Source: Ktedonobacteraceae bacterium
Lineage (GTDB): Bacteria > Chloroflexota > Ktedonobacteria > Ktedonobacterales > Ktedonobacteraceae
Length of the DNA: 64,000 nucleotides
Assembly (NCBI GenBank): GCA_035653615.1
Contig: DASRBN010000003.1
Coordinates: 62,001-126,000 of the forward strand
Reading direction: 5' to 3'
Position 1 is the stretch's first letter. Every line of letters begins with the position of its first letter. The notes beneath the pieces were generated by a model. It was given only the letters and a program-made list of their open reading frames with translations, was not told where the DNA came from and searched no databases. Of this stretch, positions 52,269 to 60,920 are shown piece after piece. Position numbers and translations under genes: made by a program.

Positions 52269-53075
52269 ATGACAACTTCTCAAACGCAACATGGTTCACC
52301 AGACCCCGCCAGCAAACCGGTAATTGGTGTTCTGCTTGTGCATGGATTTAACGGCACGCAAGACGATATGATCGAATTGGAGCAACACCTGCGGGAACAT
52401 GGCATGCTGGCCGTCAACATGTTGTTGCCGGGGCATGGTATGGACCATGTGCGCGAGTTGATGACCCTTGGTTGGGATGATTGGGCGCAGGCAGTGAGCA
52501 ATGAATTGCGCGTGCTGAAAGCTCGCTGCGACCAGGTCTTTCTTGTAGGGCACTCGCTGGGTGGAGCGCTGGCGTTACATATTGCAGCACATGAGGATGT
52601 AGCGGGTATCGTAGTGATGTGCGCTCCGATCTACATGCATCCTCTACTCAAGCCATTTATTGGCGTAGCAAAATTTGTTGTCCCATTGCTGCCAACGATT
52701 TATGAGGATGTGCGCGACCGTGATGCACGCCGCCGGTACAAGCGCGGCACCTACCATTGGACTCCGGTACGGCCAATCGAAAGCATGTTGAAGTTTTTGC
52801 CCAGGCTGCGCGAGGAACTGCCACAAATAACTGCACCTGCGCTGATCATGATAGCGCTGCACGATCACGTGGTTCCGGCTCGTGATGGGCATGAGATTTA
52901 TCGTCGCATTGGCTCGCAAGAAAAATACCTCGTCACTTTCCATCGCTCCTATCATATTATTATGAAGGACCATGATCACGAAGAGGTATTCTCTAAAACA
53001 TCGGCCTTTATTCAACGCCAGGCAGCTAAGTTAAAGCTGCACCGGCAAAATTCGCCTGCGGATCAATCGGCGTAA
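52269..53075 (+). CDS. Alpha/beta hydrolase, monoglyceride lipase/carboxylesterase type
   Basis: This 268-residue protein starts at ATG 52269. G-V-L-L-V-H-G-F-N-G-T is the oxyanion-hole strand, G-H-S-L-G-G-A-L the nucleophile elbow, and A-L-H-D-H-V-V-P gives the acid. The catalytic His probably lies in S-Y-H-I-I-M-K-D-H. Close in pattern to Est30/monoacylglycerol lipase-like carboxylesterases. It is soluble, with no signal peptide. The substrate is likely a short- or medium-chain ester or glyceride. Confidence 0.88.
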   Translation: MTTSQTQHGSPDPASKPVIGVLLVHGFNGTQDDMIELEQHLREHGMLAVNMLLPGHGMDHVRELMTLGWDDWAQAVSNELRVLKARCDQVFLVGHSLGGALALHIAAHEDVAGIVVMCAPIYMHPLLKPFIGVAKFVVPLLPTIYEDVRDRDARRRYKRGTYHWTPVRPIESMLKFLPRLREELPQITAPALIMIALHDHVVPARDGHEIYRRIGSQEKYLVTFHRSYHIIMKDHDHEEVFSKTSAFIQRQAAKLKLHRQNSPADQSA

Positions 53076-53157
53076 GAGGTACTGGAAGACTTCACACAAG
53101 CTCGTATTTCAGATATACTCAGGGACTGTAGCACAACATTAGGGGAAAAAGAAAGTC

Positions 53158-54609
53158 TTGACACAACAAGTGAGTGACCCACCAGATCAAACGCTGCCAC
53201 CAGAAGGGAAACCGCGGGGAAATACAGGCTCACCGTTTTCGAAAGCGGGAATTTTCTCCTTGCTTACTCTCATTGGCGTGTTGCTGCTTCTGTTCTCCGG
53301 CTTACTCGTTGTTGGCCTGACACAGACGAATAGCACTCCTGTACAATCGGCCACTGCCACTTCGCCCACGCCACAGGCAAGCCAAACCGCGACCGGGAAA
53401 AAGACACCGGGCACTACACCTGTACCAACGCAAAGCCCGCAGATAACACCTACTATTTCGGCGCCTATCTTTTCACCGAGCAATTCTGTTTTGCCTGTCC
53501 TGCAGTTGCCAGGTGATCATTATGTTATCTATGAGCAACAAAACGGCCTCTATTTAGTCTCAACCAGTAGTAATTTCTCTGAACGGATACCGGCAACCGG
53601 ATTCGTCTATAACGAGGCGGTGCCTCCAATTCTGACGCCCAATGGTCAAATACTCTATGCCGGAGACGGTCTGTGGATGACAGATATTTTTGGTGGGACT
53701 CCGACGAAAATTGCCGGCATTGCTTCCGGCCAGCTCATCACCTCGATGGCCCTCAGCAGCGATGGAAAGATGGTTGCCTGGACGACCGAATCTACCGACG
53801 GCACAGGCCCCATCGATCTCTATGCAGGCCCAATAGCGAGTCCAACGCTGGTGTATGGGCAATCCGCTTTGAATTGTCCTTGTTTCCGCATTTTCTCGTT
53901 CCTGAATGGCTCAGGCTCTCATGCCGATAGCACGCTATTGCTTACCGACGATCGAGGAAGTCATGAAGCCGTACAATATGGCCTATGGTCGCTCGACCTC
54001 GATTCGACGCCTGCCCAGCCACAATCACTTTTAGATGAGGACTCCGAACAGGGACCGCTGGCCCTCGAGCCATATGGCAATGTGCTGCTGTTTTCGACCA
54101 ATGAAGGGGCAGCTCCTGTCCCCGCCGATAACAGTGTGCCTTCCGATGTTGCGACGCTTTCCTATGCCAACAGCCTGGACCTGGCAATATTAAGCGGTTC
54201 GCCTTTAGTTTTAGGGCAAACAGATGTGGTTTTGCCAGCCCAGAATAGCCTGAGCAATAGCGCTGACTATCGTTGGGTCACCACACCGGTATTTTCTCCT
54301 GACGCGCATACATTGGCATATGTAGAGTTCTCGAGCGACTCACAGCCGCCTTATGACCGGCATAGCGCCATTTACACTGTACAGATCAGTGGCTCGGGTA
54401 CGCATCTCACCGCCAGCAAGCCAGTGCTTGTGGCTACTACGACAGATCGATTGCTCGAACTAGGAAGCTGGTTCAACAGCCACATTATTACCTTCTATGG
54501 TGATGGAATCCTCTACGCCTTCGATATACAAACCGGTGCTCTTACCAAAATAGCGGCCCCTGGACATTATGCTCGCATCATCGCTGTTGTCGGTTCTGGC
54601 CTGAACTGA
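53158..54609 (+). CDS. Membrane-anchored beta-propeller (TolB/WD40-like) protein
   Basis: The protein has about 483 residues if TTG 53158 is used (GGGGAAA upstream); a GTG at 53170 is an alternative. A short proline-rich cytosolic part and one membrane helix (L-L-T-L-I-G-V-L-L-L-L-F-S-G-L-L-V-V-G-L) are followed by a T/P/S-rich stalk. The external C-terminal part has TolB-like blades, for example F-S-P-D-A-H-T-L-A-Y-V and S-S-D-G-K-M-V-A-W-T. It resembles the protein at 8492-9781 in layout but not closely in sequence. Role unknown; possibly envelope sensing or binding. Confidence 0.75.
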   Translation: MTQQVSDPPDQTLPPEGKPRGNTGSPFSKAGIFSLLTLIGVLLLLFSGLLVVGLTQTNSTPVQSATATSPTPQASQTATGKKTPGTTPVPTQSPQITPTISAPIFSPSNSVLPVLQLPGDHYVIYEQQNGLYLVSTSSNFSERIPATGFVYNEAVPPILTPNGQILYAGDGLWMTDIFGGTPTKIAGIASGQLITSMALSSDGKMVAWTTESTDGTGPIDLYAGPIASPTLVYGQSALNCPCFRIFSFLNGSGSHADSTLLLTDDRGSHEAVQYGLWSLDLDSTPAQPQSLLDEDSEQGPLALEPYGNVLLFSTNEGAAPVPADNSVPSDVATLSYANSLDLAILSGSPLVLGQTDVVLPAQNSLSNSADYRWVTTPVFSPDAHTLAYVEFSSDSQPPYDRHSAIYTVQISGSGTHLTASKPVLVATTTDRLLELGSWFNSHIITFYGDGILYAFDIQTGALTKIAAPGHYARIIAVVGSGLN

Positions 54610-54697
54610 TCGGTAATTGTCCATCTCAAGAATCTAAAAAGGGCATCTACACTATGACAATAGATAATGATCGAACGTGTCATAGCAAGATTGCCCT

Positions 54698-54733
54698 TGT
54701 AGGGACAGCGCCTGGTGCCTGCCCGATTCGGGA
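54698..54733. repeat. Family A repeat arm
   Basis: TGTAGGGACAGCGCCTGGTG followed by CCTGCCCGATTCGGG. It lies between the convergent propeller and rpsU genes and no partner arm is found nearby. Confidence 0.65.
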
Positions 54734-54768
54734 TACCCGCACTTATGAAATTTTAATAGCGGTTCTGA

Positions 54769-54969
54769 TTAGCCTGGTTGGCGAGTGCGCCGTTGTTTGC
54801 GGCGCTGGGCTGCGGCTTTACGCTTACGGCGTGCCTGTGGACTCTCGTAATGGGTGCGACGGCGCGCCTCGGAGAGAACTCCATCCTGTTGAACCTTACG
54901 ATTGAAGCGTTTAAGCGCCTGCTCAAACGAATCGCCTGGATTTACTTTAACTTCACTCATAGCGATCAC
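54769..54969 (-). CDS. rpsU: 30S ribosomal protein S21
   Basis: The protein has 66 residues from GTG 54969, or 63 from ATG 54960. S21 motifs: E-V-K-V-N-P-G-D-S-F-E-Q-A-L-K-R-F-N-R-K and an arginine-rich tail R-R-K-R-K-A-A-A-Q-R-R-K-Q-R-R. The GTG overlaps the TGA of the zinc-ribbon gene by four bases (GTGA), so translation is probably coupled. S21 is absent from many phyla; here it is clearly present. Confidence 0.92.
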   Translation of the reverse strand: MIAMSEVKVNPGDSFEQALKRFNRKVQQDGVLSEARRRTHYESPQARRKRKAAAQRRKQRRTRQPG

Positions 54970-55304
54970 CAGCGCGATCTACGGTCACTACTGCGGCCCG
55001 ACCTTTGTGGCTGGTAGCAATCGCTACAATAGACGGGCTTATCTCCGCGTGGCTGGAAAGGTACCAGCGCCTCGTTACCACAGCTGGAACAAATGGCGGT
55101 ATACATCTGGCGGGGTTCGTGTGAGCCGCCCCGGCTGCCACTATATCCGCCGCTGGCCTGTGAGCGGCGTGCAGCGCGGCAGGACGGACAACGCGTGGGG
55201 GCGTTGGTCAAATTATGGCTCGCAAAAAATTCCTGCTCGCCAACGGTAAAAACGAATTCTGAATTGCAGTCGCGACAATAGAGGGTCTGATCACTCAATG
55301 CCAT
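54966..55304 (-). CDS. Zinc-ribbon protein coupled to rpsU
   Basis: The protein has about 112 residues from ATG 55304 (AGGAAAG upstream). Three zinc knuckles: C-R-D-C near residue 10, C-P-S-C near 39, and paired C-S-S-C and C-S-D-C in the second half. The first half fits the zf-trcl-type zinc-ribbon family (Y-C-R-D-C-N-S-E-F-V-F-T-V-G-E-Q-E-F-F). A serine/glycine/arginine-rich linker joins the two halves. Its coupling to rpsU suggests a role at the ribosome or in translation, but this is inference. Confidence 0.75.
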   Translation of the reverse strand: MALSDQTLYCRDCNSEFVFTVGEQEFFASHNLTNAPTRCPSCRAARRSQASGGYSGSRGGSHEPRQMYTAICSSCGNEALVPFQPRGDKPVYCSDCYQPQRSGRSSDRRSRW

Positions 55305-55600
55305 GTTTCTTTCCTGACTTCTGGGTCTAAATGTAAACAATCCTTCGTGTATGGCATTACTTGCAACAGACAGACTCCCTATTCCGAGCAACTATGCGCT
55401 ATACAACGTTTAACGAGTATATCACATTTTCCCCAAAAAAGCACGAATCTAAAACATATTTCTCATACCGCCGAAAAATTCGATACGGCGCGCAAGCTGA
55501 TCTAACCGCCATCATCGGTGGCAGAGGCATCTTGGCTCTTATGTTATAATGGGCATATTAACCTGCTTACTATTCTTTCTGGAGTGGAGAATATTCAACG

Positions 55601-56068
55601 ATGCCAACACGGAATGACGCTTATCAGTTAATGACCAGCCATGTAAAAAATGAAAATTTACGGAAGCATATGCTCGCGGTCGAAGCAGCCATGCGTTTCT
55701 ACGCTCGTAAATATGGCGAGGACGAGGAACTCTGGGGCATGACAGGCCTGCTACACGATTGCGATTACGAAGAATACCCCGACCTGCGCGAGCACACACA
55801 TGTATCGACGGACTGGTTGCGCGCGGGTGGCTATGACGAACGCATTATTTATGCTATCCTGGCGCACAACGATCTTAATGCCGCTACCAATCCACGTAAT
55901 AATCTGCTTTCGCACGCGCTCTATGCCTGTGACGAAGTAACGGGGATGATAACGGCTACCGCGCCCACCACCAAATGCCACTCAAGAAAATTATCCACCA
56001 TCCTGCCCGAACTCATCGCCCTTTTTGGCATGGCCGCACAACAAAAAGAATACGCCACGCTCCACTAA
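55601..56068 (+). CDS. HD-domain protein, C-terminally altered copy
   Basis: This 155-residue protein starts at ATG 55601 (GTGGAG upstream). The first 120 residues match the HD protein at 57840-58421 closely (L-R-K-H-M-L, A-M-R-F-Y-A-R-K-Y, L-L-H-D, E-E-Y-P-D-L, A-I-L-A-H-N, A-L-Y-A-C-D-E-V-T-G). The HD motif and metal-binding residues H-D, H-N and D-E are in place. After I-T-A-T-A the sequence departs completely and ends about 40 residues short of the paralogue. It appears to be a truncated or recombined duplicate. HD proteins are phosphohydrolases of nucleotides. Confidence 0.8.
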   Translation: MPTRNDAYQLMTSHVKNENLRKHMLAVEAAMRFYARKYGEDEELWGMTGLLHDCDYEEYPDLREHTHVSTDWLRAGGYDERIIYAILAHNDLNAATNPRNNLLSHALYACDEVTGMITATAPTTKCHSRKLSTILPELIALFGMAAQQKEYATLH

Positions 56069-56317
56069 ACGGTGTGTGATTTGCAGGATTTCATGGCCAC
56101 CAAGGCCAGCTTGTGCTTCACTCAGCGATCGGCATTTTATACTTCACAAGTAGTCTTCAAGTAGCATTTATTCGACGTTGCATTGTCACCTGTTTTGTTC
56201 AGAAGTTAGAGAGTACGTAATCTACTTTTTGCCGCGTCTGTCACGAGGATGGAATATAATTGTATCAATCTTGAAGAGAGAACACAACAGGAAGAATGAT
56301 GCAGGGGAGGATACTAC

Positions 56318-57481
56318 ATGGCAAATCAAGAGCATGTTGCTATTCTTAGGCAAGGCGTAGAGGATTGGAATATATGGAGAAAAATACACTCAGAGATAAA
56401 ACCTGATCTTGGTAAGATCAACCTCTACAGTATAGACAATACCTATTTTTACGCAGCCAACTTCAGCAATACCTATCTTAGTGGGGCGATCTTCGGCGAT
56501 GCCTACCTCAAGGATGCTGATCTTAGCCGAGCTAGTCTTGTCCAAACTAATCTCTGTGGTGCTAATTTGGAGAAGGCTAACCTCTATGGTGCTGACTTGC
56601 GCGGCGCTAAACTATCAGGCGCACACTTGAATGGTGCCGATCTTCGTTATGTTGACCTCGAACGAGCTGACCTCTCAGGTGCTAATCTTAGCGAAGCAAC
56701 TATTGGTCCTGCTAACTTAAAGGAAGCTGATTTAAGCGTTGCCAACTTGAGCGAAGCGACTCTCATTGGTGTTGGTCTTGAATATGCAAAGCTTTACAGG
56801 ACCAATTTAACACGAGCAGTTATTGAAGACTGCCGGATTCATGGAATATCTGCTTGGGATGTGCAGCTAGAGGGGGCGAAACAGCTTGATCTCAGAATTA
56901 CACCCTTTGGTCAACCAAAGGTCACCGTAGATAATCTTGAAGTAGCTCAATTCATCTATCTGCTACTCAGCACTCACAAAATTCGTGAGGTGATTAATAC
57001 CATTGGGCAAAAGGGCGTTCTGATCCTTGGACGCTTTACGCCCGAGCGCAAAGCCGTCCTGGATGCAATTCGGGAGAAACTACGCACCCTCAATTTTCTG
57101 CCCATTGTCTTTGACTTTGAGCGTCCCACAGCCCGTGACTTTACCGAAACGATTCTCACGCTTGCTGGCTTATCCTGCTTTATCATTGCCGATATCACCA
57201 ATCCCAAGTCCAGTCCGCTAGAGTTACAGGCCACCGTCCCGAATTACATGATCCCCTTCGTGCCGATCATTCAAGAAGGTGAGCAGCCCTTTGCCATGTT
57301 TACCGATTTGCAGAATAGGTATCACGACTGGGTCCTGGATACGCTCCGCTACGATACGCCTTCGAACCTCGTCAAAGTCTTAGAGCAAGCCATTGTGAGA
57401 CCGGCTTTAGAACGGCAAGCTGAGTTACTGCTTATCAAAGCTCAGGATTTGCGAACGAGACATATCAAAGACTACTTCTAA
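56318..57481 (+). CDS. Pentapeptide-repeat protein with C-terminal TIR/deoxyribosyltransferase-like domain
   Basis: This 387-residue protein starts at ATG 56318 with GGGGAGG upstream. Residues about 45-185 form pentapeptide repeats A(D/N)LXX (A-N-L-E-K, A-D-L-R-G, A-D-L-S-G, A-N-L-S-E), which fold as a square right-handed helix. Residues about 215-350 contain an alpha/beta domain: G-V-L-I-L-G-R-F-T-P-E-R-K, then F-D-F-E-R-P, and F-I-I-A-D-I-T-N-P-K-S. This pattern, with nucleotide-binding strand ends, resembles TIR or nucleoside deoxyribosyltransferase-like folds. A similar fusion is known from cyanobacteria and other Chloroflexota, but its function is not established. It lies between two facing HD paralogues. 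Base composition is visibly more AT-rich than its neighbours. Confidence 0.8.
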   Translation: MANQEHVAILRQGVEDWNIWRKIHSEIKPDLGKINLYSIDNTYFYAANFSNTYLSGAIFGDAYLKDADLSRASLVQTNLCGANLEKANLYGADLRGAKLSGAHLNGADLRYVDLERADLSGANLSEATIGPANLKEADLSVANLSEATLIGVGLEYAKLYRTNLTRAVIEDCRIHGISAWDVQLEGAKQLDLRITPFGQPKVTVDNLEVAQFIYLLLSTHKIREVINTIGQKGVLILGRFTPERKAVLDAIREKLRTLNFLPIVFDFERPTARDFTETILTLAGLSCFIIADITNPKSSPLELQATVPNYMIPFVPIIQEGEQPFAMFTDLQNRYHDWVLDTLRYDTPSNLVKVLEQAIVRPALERQAELLLIKAQDLRTRHIKDYF

Positions 57482-57839
57482 GCAAGGCCTCCACTTACAA
57501 CACATAATGGTGACGTGAAGAGAGAGTTGGTAGGAAGTACGCTCAGAATCAGTGAGCTGGCCGTGAAGCATTAAGTGGCCGTTTTGTACGAAATCTGAGG
57601 CAGAAAGTCGGCAACCCCTTTTATTGCTCTCACAGAGATGGAGGGAAAACTTATGGACGGCTTACGCTACACAGATCAGACTCGCGGTTGGGATATTGTT
57701 TATATTTTCTCAAGCAAGCAAACGGTAGAACTGCTTCTAATCGAAGCATGAAGCCATGATATACTTCACGGAAAGTTCTGATTTTATGGGTAAAATCACA
57801 CGATGCTCCGCGTATTCTCTTGCTCTTCGCCAGTAAGCG
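57482..57839. other. Non-coding stretch between convergent genes
   Basis: This 358-base stretch lies between two genes facing each other. No strong hairpin, RNA gene or intact reading frame is seen. Confidence 0.35.
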
Positions 57840-58421
57840 CTACTCAGCGACCGCTTCTGGTACACCTGCCAGTCCCAGCTGATCCGCAATGCTGCTCATG
57901 GCCTCAATCACATTGGCAATATGCTCATCCAAGTCCACTCCTAACTCGGCAGCGCCTTTTACCAAATCCTCTCGGTTTACTCCGGCAGCAAAGCCTTTGG
58001 TTTTCATCTTCTTGCGCACTGAGGCGACAGGTAATCCTGGGAGCGTCTTCTGCCGAACCAATGCAGTTGCCGTAATTATCCCGGTGACCTCGTCGCAGGC
58101 ATACAGGGCGTGATCCATCAATGACTTGCGCGGTTGATTTGTATTAAGCTCGTTATGCGCTAGAATTGCATAGATAATCCGTTCATCATAGCCACCGTTG
58201 CGCAGCCATTGTGCCAGCACCTGTGTATGTTCATGCAGATCGGGATACTCTTCATAATCGGCATCGTGCAGCAAACCCGTCATGCCCCATAGTTCTTCAT
58301 CCTCGCTATACTTGCGGGCATAAAAGCGCATGGCGGCTTCAACTGAAAGCATATGTTTGCGCAGGTTTTCATTTTTTACATGTTCGGTCATTAAACGGTA
58401 CGCATCTTCTCGTCCAGGCAT
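57840..58421 (-). CDS. HD-domain phosphohydrolase, full-length copy
   Basis: The protein has about 193 residues from ATG 58421, aligned with the start of its paralogue at 55601 (M-P-x-R-x-D-A-Y). Metal-site residues: H near 24, H-D in L-L-H-D, H-N in A-I-L-A-H-N, and D in A-C-D-E. The C-terminus continues V-R-K-K-M-K-T-K-G-F-A-A-G-V-N-R-E-D-L, the usual end of this HD family, and is the part missing from the first copy. Substrate unknown; related HD proteins act on nucleotides. Confidence 0.85.
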   Translation of the reverse strand: MPGREDAYRLMTEHVKNENLRKHMLSVEAAMRFYARKYSEDEELWGMTGLLHDADYEEYPDLHEHTQVLAQWLRNGGYDERIIYAILAHNELNTNQPRKSLMDHALYACDEVTGIITATALVRQKTLPGLPVASVRKKMKTKGFAAGVNREDLVKGAAELGVDLDEHIANVIEAMSSIADQLGLAGVPEAVAE

Positions 58422-58557
58422 AGGTTGCCGTATCTCCATTCCAGAAAACATCGAGTGAATTTAACTTCATTTTGCCAGTATAGCATATCCTGTCACTTGC
58501 CCCAGCTGTTCCGCCTTTCATCAGCTCCACGGAGTATGACAGGAGTAGGCCGAGGCT

Positions 58558-58809
58558 TCACTGCTGCCCATGCCTGGAGAGATAAGCGGTAATATACTTT
58601 TGCAGCTTTTCCAGCTCATCGGGCCTGAGCAGTGACATGACAATATCCAAAGGCACTTCTATTTTTGCTCCCCCTGGCATATCTGCCACCTTGTCAAGGC
58701 CTGCTTTCTCTAGGAATTCAAAAAAGGTCTCTGCCTGAATAACGAAGCTGGTGCCCTCTTCGTTCAGCTCGAAGATCGGGTCGATGAAAGCAAACATATC
58801 ATCGAACAT
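58558..58809 (-). CDS. Small acidic protein of unknown function
   Basis: This 83-residue acidic helical protein starts at ATG 58809 (a GAGGG run lies upstream). It is followed on the same strand by nothing close, but its start lies 20 bases downstream of the next gene's stop. No recognised family. The two could be an operon or a two-gene module. Confidence 0.55.
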   Translation of the reverse strand: MFDDMFAFIDPIFELNEEGTSFVIQAETFFEFLEKAGLDKVADMPGGAKIEVPLDIVMSLLRPDELEKLQKYITAYLSRHGQQ

Positions 58810-58829
58810 GCGGCCTCCCTCAAAGGCAA

Positions 58830-59273
58830 TTACTTCCCCTCTTTATAGGTGGAGAGAATATCTCCCAGCTTCTCCCCAGCAATAAAGCGTATGCTTTCAA
58901 TGACCGGCTCGCTTTTGGCAGGCGGAAGAAATTCGTTTTCGTGGTATTCCTGGATGAATTCGCAGCGGCCATTCTGGATGGCCTGCCGAACTTCTTTCAA
59001 GTTCTTGCCCTTGACCTCCACGGCCATGAAGCTGTAGAGCAAAGTAAATGCATCGTCAAAGTCCGCGCTGAATACCGCCGCCAGGAAAAATCGGGCTTGC
59101 GGCGATTGCGAAGACTGTAGCACACAACGGATTTCGGTATAGAGGGATGGCTTGCCTGTGCTATCAAATGCTTCGTAAGGTTTCTTTCCCGTGCCGGTTT
59201 TGCTGGCCTTGTTGTCGTTTGCCGTTGTCCAGGTTGTCTGATTCCTGCGTAACTGCGATAACGGGTCGTTCAT
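58830..59273 (-). CDS. Uncharacterised soluble protein
   Basis: The protein has about 147 residues from ATG 59273; ATG 59327 and ATG 59381 are also in frame and none has a strong ribosome site. The first half is polar and probably disordered. The second half (F-F-L-A-A-V-F-S-A-D-F-D-D-A-F, V-K-G-K-N-L-K-E-V, F-I-A-G-E-K-L-G-D-I-L) looks like a compact alpha/beta domain. No family recognised. It precedes the 83-residue gene by 20 bases. Confidence 0.5.
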   Translation of the reverse strand: MNDPLSQLRRNQTTWTTANDNKASKTGTGKKPYEAFDSTGKPSLYTEIRCVLQSSQSPQARFFLAAVFSADFDDAFTLLYSFMAVEVKGKNLKEVRQAIQNGRCEFIQEYHENEFLPPAKSEPVIESIRFIAGEKLGDILSTYKEGK

Positions 59274-60038
59274 GCTTACAATGTTTACCTTTCCTTTGCG
59301 CTCCCCTCTCAGGTTGGTCTCCGACATGATCAACAGAGGAACGGCAGACCTTCTCCGCGATGTGCTCTGGTACCATTGCACGCTTCCACTGTAGCAGGTG
59401 AAGGCGGTAAGGACCTACGAGAAGGACGGGCTGCTGGGAGACGAAAGGCGGTACGTACCTGGGAAAAGCGCAGAAAAAGATGGAATAGGATAAGCTGATC
59501 ATTCCTTCCATCTTTCACCCAGGTGCAGCCAGTTTCTTTCCCAGGTGCGATCCGTCTCGATCAGGTAGACTGAAGGTGTTTAGAGCTGGAAGCACTCCCT
59601 TGAGGGAGATTCCAGGGACAACAAAGCGCGTGATCCCTGCTCTAGTGGTCTAACCGCTACAAAGGATCAGGGCCGCCTCCCCTTGGAAGCTGGTTGAGCC
59701 GCTCCCGCTCTCCTGCCTACTTTACCGGGCTGGAGATCGTTGGTTGAGCCGCTCCCCCACAAGAGGGCACCAACCTGTCGTCCTCGTAGGTTGTCCGTGT
59801 CGTGCGTTCTCGAAGTGCGTCTTCGTAGCGTCGTACTCTCTGTCCTTTCAGCGAGGGACAGGCTACGTCGTCATCACCCCCATCGTGGAGGTATAAACAG
59901 CGTAGCTGCTGAAAGTGCTGTCTCGGAGCGCAGGCTTTCAGTCGAATGGAGCGAGTCCAGTCTTCGCAGGAATGTCCTTACCATGATTGTCGTCTACTGG
60001 AGTGTGTTCTTTCTGTATAAGTAAGGAAGGGCAAGTGT
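59274..60038. other. 765-base region upstream of the recombinase, with a 16-bp direct repeat
   Basis: No intact gene is supported. A 34-codon segment with coding-like composition (59400-59510, Q-V-K-A-V-R-T-Y-E-K-D-G-L-L-G-D-E-R-R) may be the decayed end of a mobile-element gene. The 16-base direct repeat at 59691 and 59741 lies here. Confidence 0.4.
59691..59756. repeat. Direct repeat TGGTTGAGCCGCTCCC, two copies 50 bases apart
   Basis: The copies at 59691-59706 and 59741-59756 are identical, placed 283-300 bases upstream of a tyrosine recombinase. They could be recombinase arm sites or a duplicated target. Confidence 0.45.
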
Positions 60039-60920
60039 ATGGGCTCTCGCAAGAGCATTATCCGTGAGGCAATTGAGCGGCTCGACCGCCTGATGGCGAT
60101 TGGGGAGAGTCGGTTTCAGGCCAAGCAGGCAAAGCGTGCCGCCTCTGCTGATACAGAGTGGACCGCTTCCACCGGCAAGATACACTCGCACACCACCCGT
60201 AAAGTCTACCAGCAGCATGTGCTGGCCTTTATCAACTGGGCGCGAACGACCCACGGGATCACTCGCTTGGCCTGGCTGGACGAACGTGCCGACGACCTGG
60301 CCACCCAGTATCTCGCGGCACATGTTGCTACTGACAGAAGCCCCTATACTCTGCAGACAGAACGTGCCGCGCTGCGCCTGTTCTTTGGCGACTGGAGCCT
60401 GGCAGCAGCAGTGAGCATCCCGAGGCGTACCCGTGCCACTATCACCCGCTCCCGCGGTCCGGCCAGCCATGATCGGCACTTCCAGCCGACGCATTGGCAA
60501 ACGCATATCCGATTCGCACAAGCGTGTGGGCTGCGCCGTGCAGAACTGCGCGATCTACGGGTGCGCGATGTGTATACGGCTGACGATGGGAAGCTCTTCG
60601 TCCATGTGAAGAGTGGCAAGGGAGGGAAAGCGCGTGAGGTTCCCGTACTGTCCGGTCATGAAGAGGATGTACTCGCCGTCATCCAGGGACGGGCTCCCAA
60701 CGAAAAAGTCTTTGACCACATCCCCAGGCACATGGATGTGCATAGCTACCGGCGCGACTCGGCACAACGGCGCTACCTGCAGCAGGCGCCAGGGCAGGCG
60801 TTACCTCCGGTTGAAGGACGACTGAGGCGCGATGACTACGACCCCGTCGCAGCGCAACAGGTTTCCTGGGCCCTGGGACATAATCGGCTGGATGTGGTGC
60901 TTCGGCATTACCTGCGCTAG
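60039..60920 (+). CDS. Tyrosine recombinase/integrase
   Basis: This 293-residue protein starts at ATG 60039 with AAGGAAGGG upstream. An N-terminal SAM-like core-binding domain (about 50-120, Y-Q-Q-H-V-L-A-F-I-N-W-A-R-T) is followed by the catalytic domain. Catalytic residues: Arg near 166-171 (G-L-R-R-A-E-L), Lys 191-197 (V-K-S-G-K-G-G-K), H235-x2-R238 (V-H-S-Y-R-R), H281 and Y291 (G-H-N-R and R-H-Y-L). The full set is present. It marks a mobile or island context just left of the helicase gene. No att site has been proven. Confidence 0.9.
   Translation: MGSRKSIIREAIERLDRLMAIGESRFQAKQAKRAASADTEWTASTGKIHSHTTRKVYQQHVLAFINWARTTHGITRLAWLDERADDLATQYLAAHVATDRSPYTLQTERAALRLFFGDWSLAAAVSIPRRTRATITRSRGPASHDRHFQPTHWQTHIRFAQACGLRRAELRDLRVRDVYTADDGKLFVHVKSGKGGKAREVPVLSGHEEDVLAVIQGRAPNEKVFDHIPRHMDVHSYRRDSAQRRYLQQAPGQALPPVEGRLRRDDYDPVAAQQVSWALGHNRLDVVLRHYLR

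Noticed and set aside
59740..60024. 94-codon plus-strand frame before the recombinase
   Set aside because: No ribosome site and low-complexity Arg/Ser-rich composition; likely non-coding.
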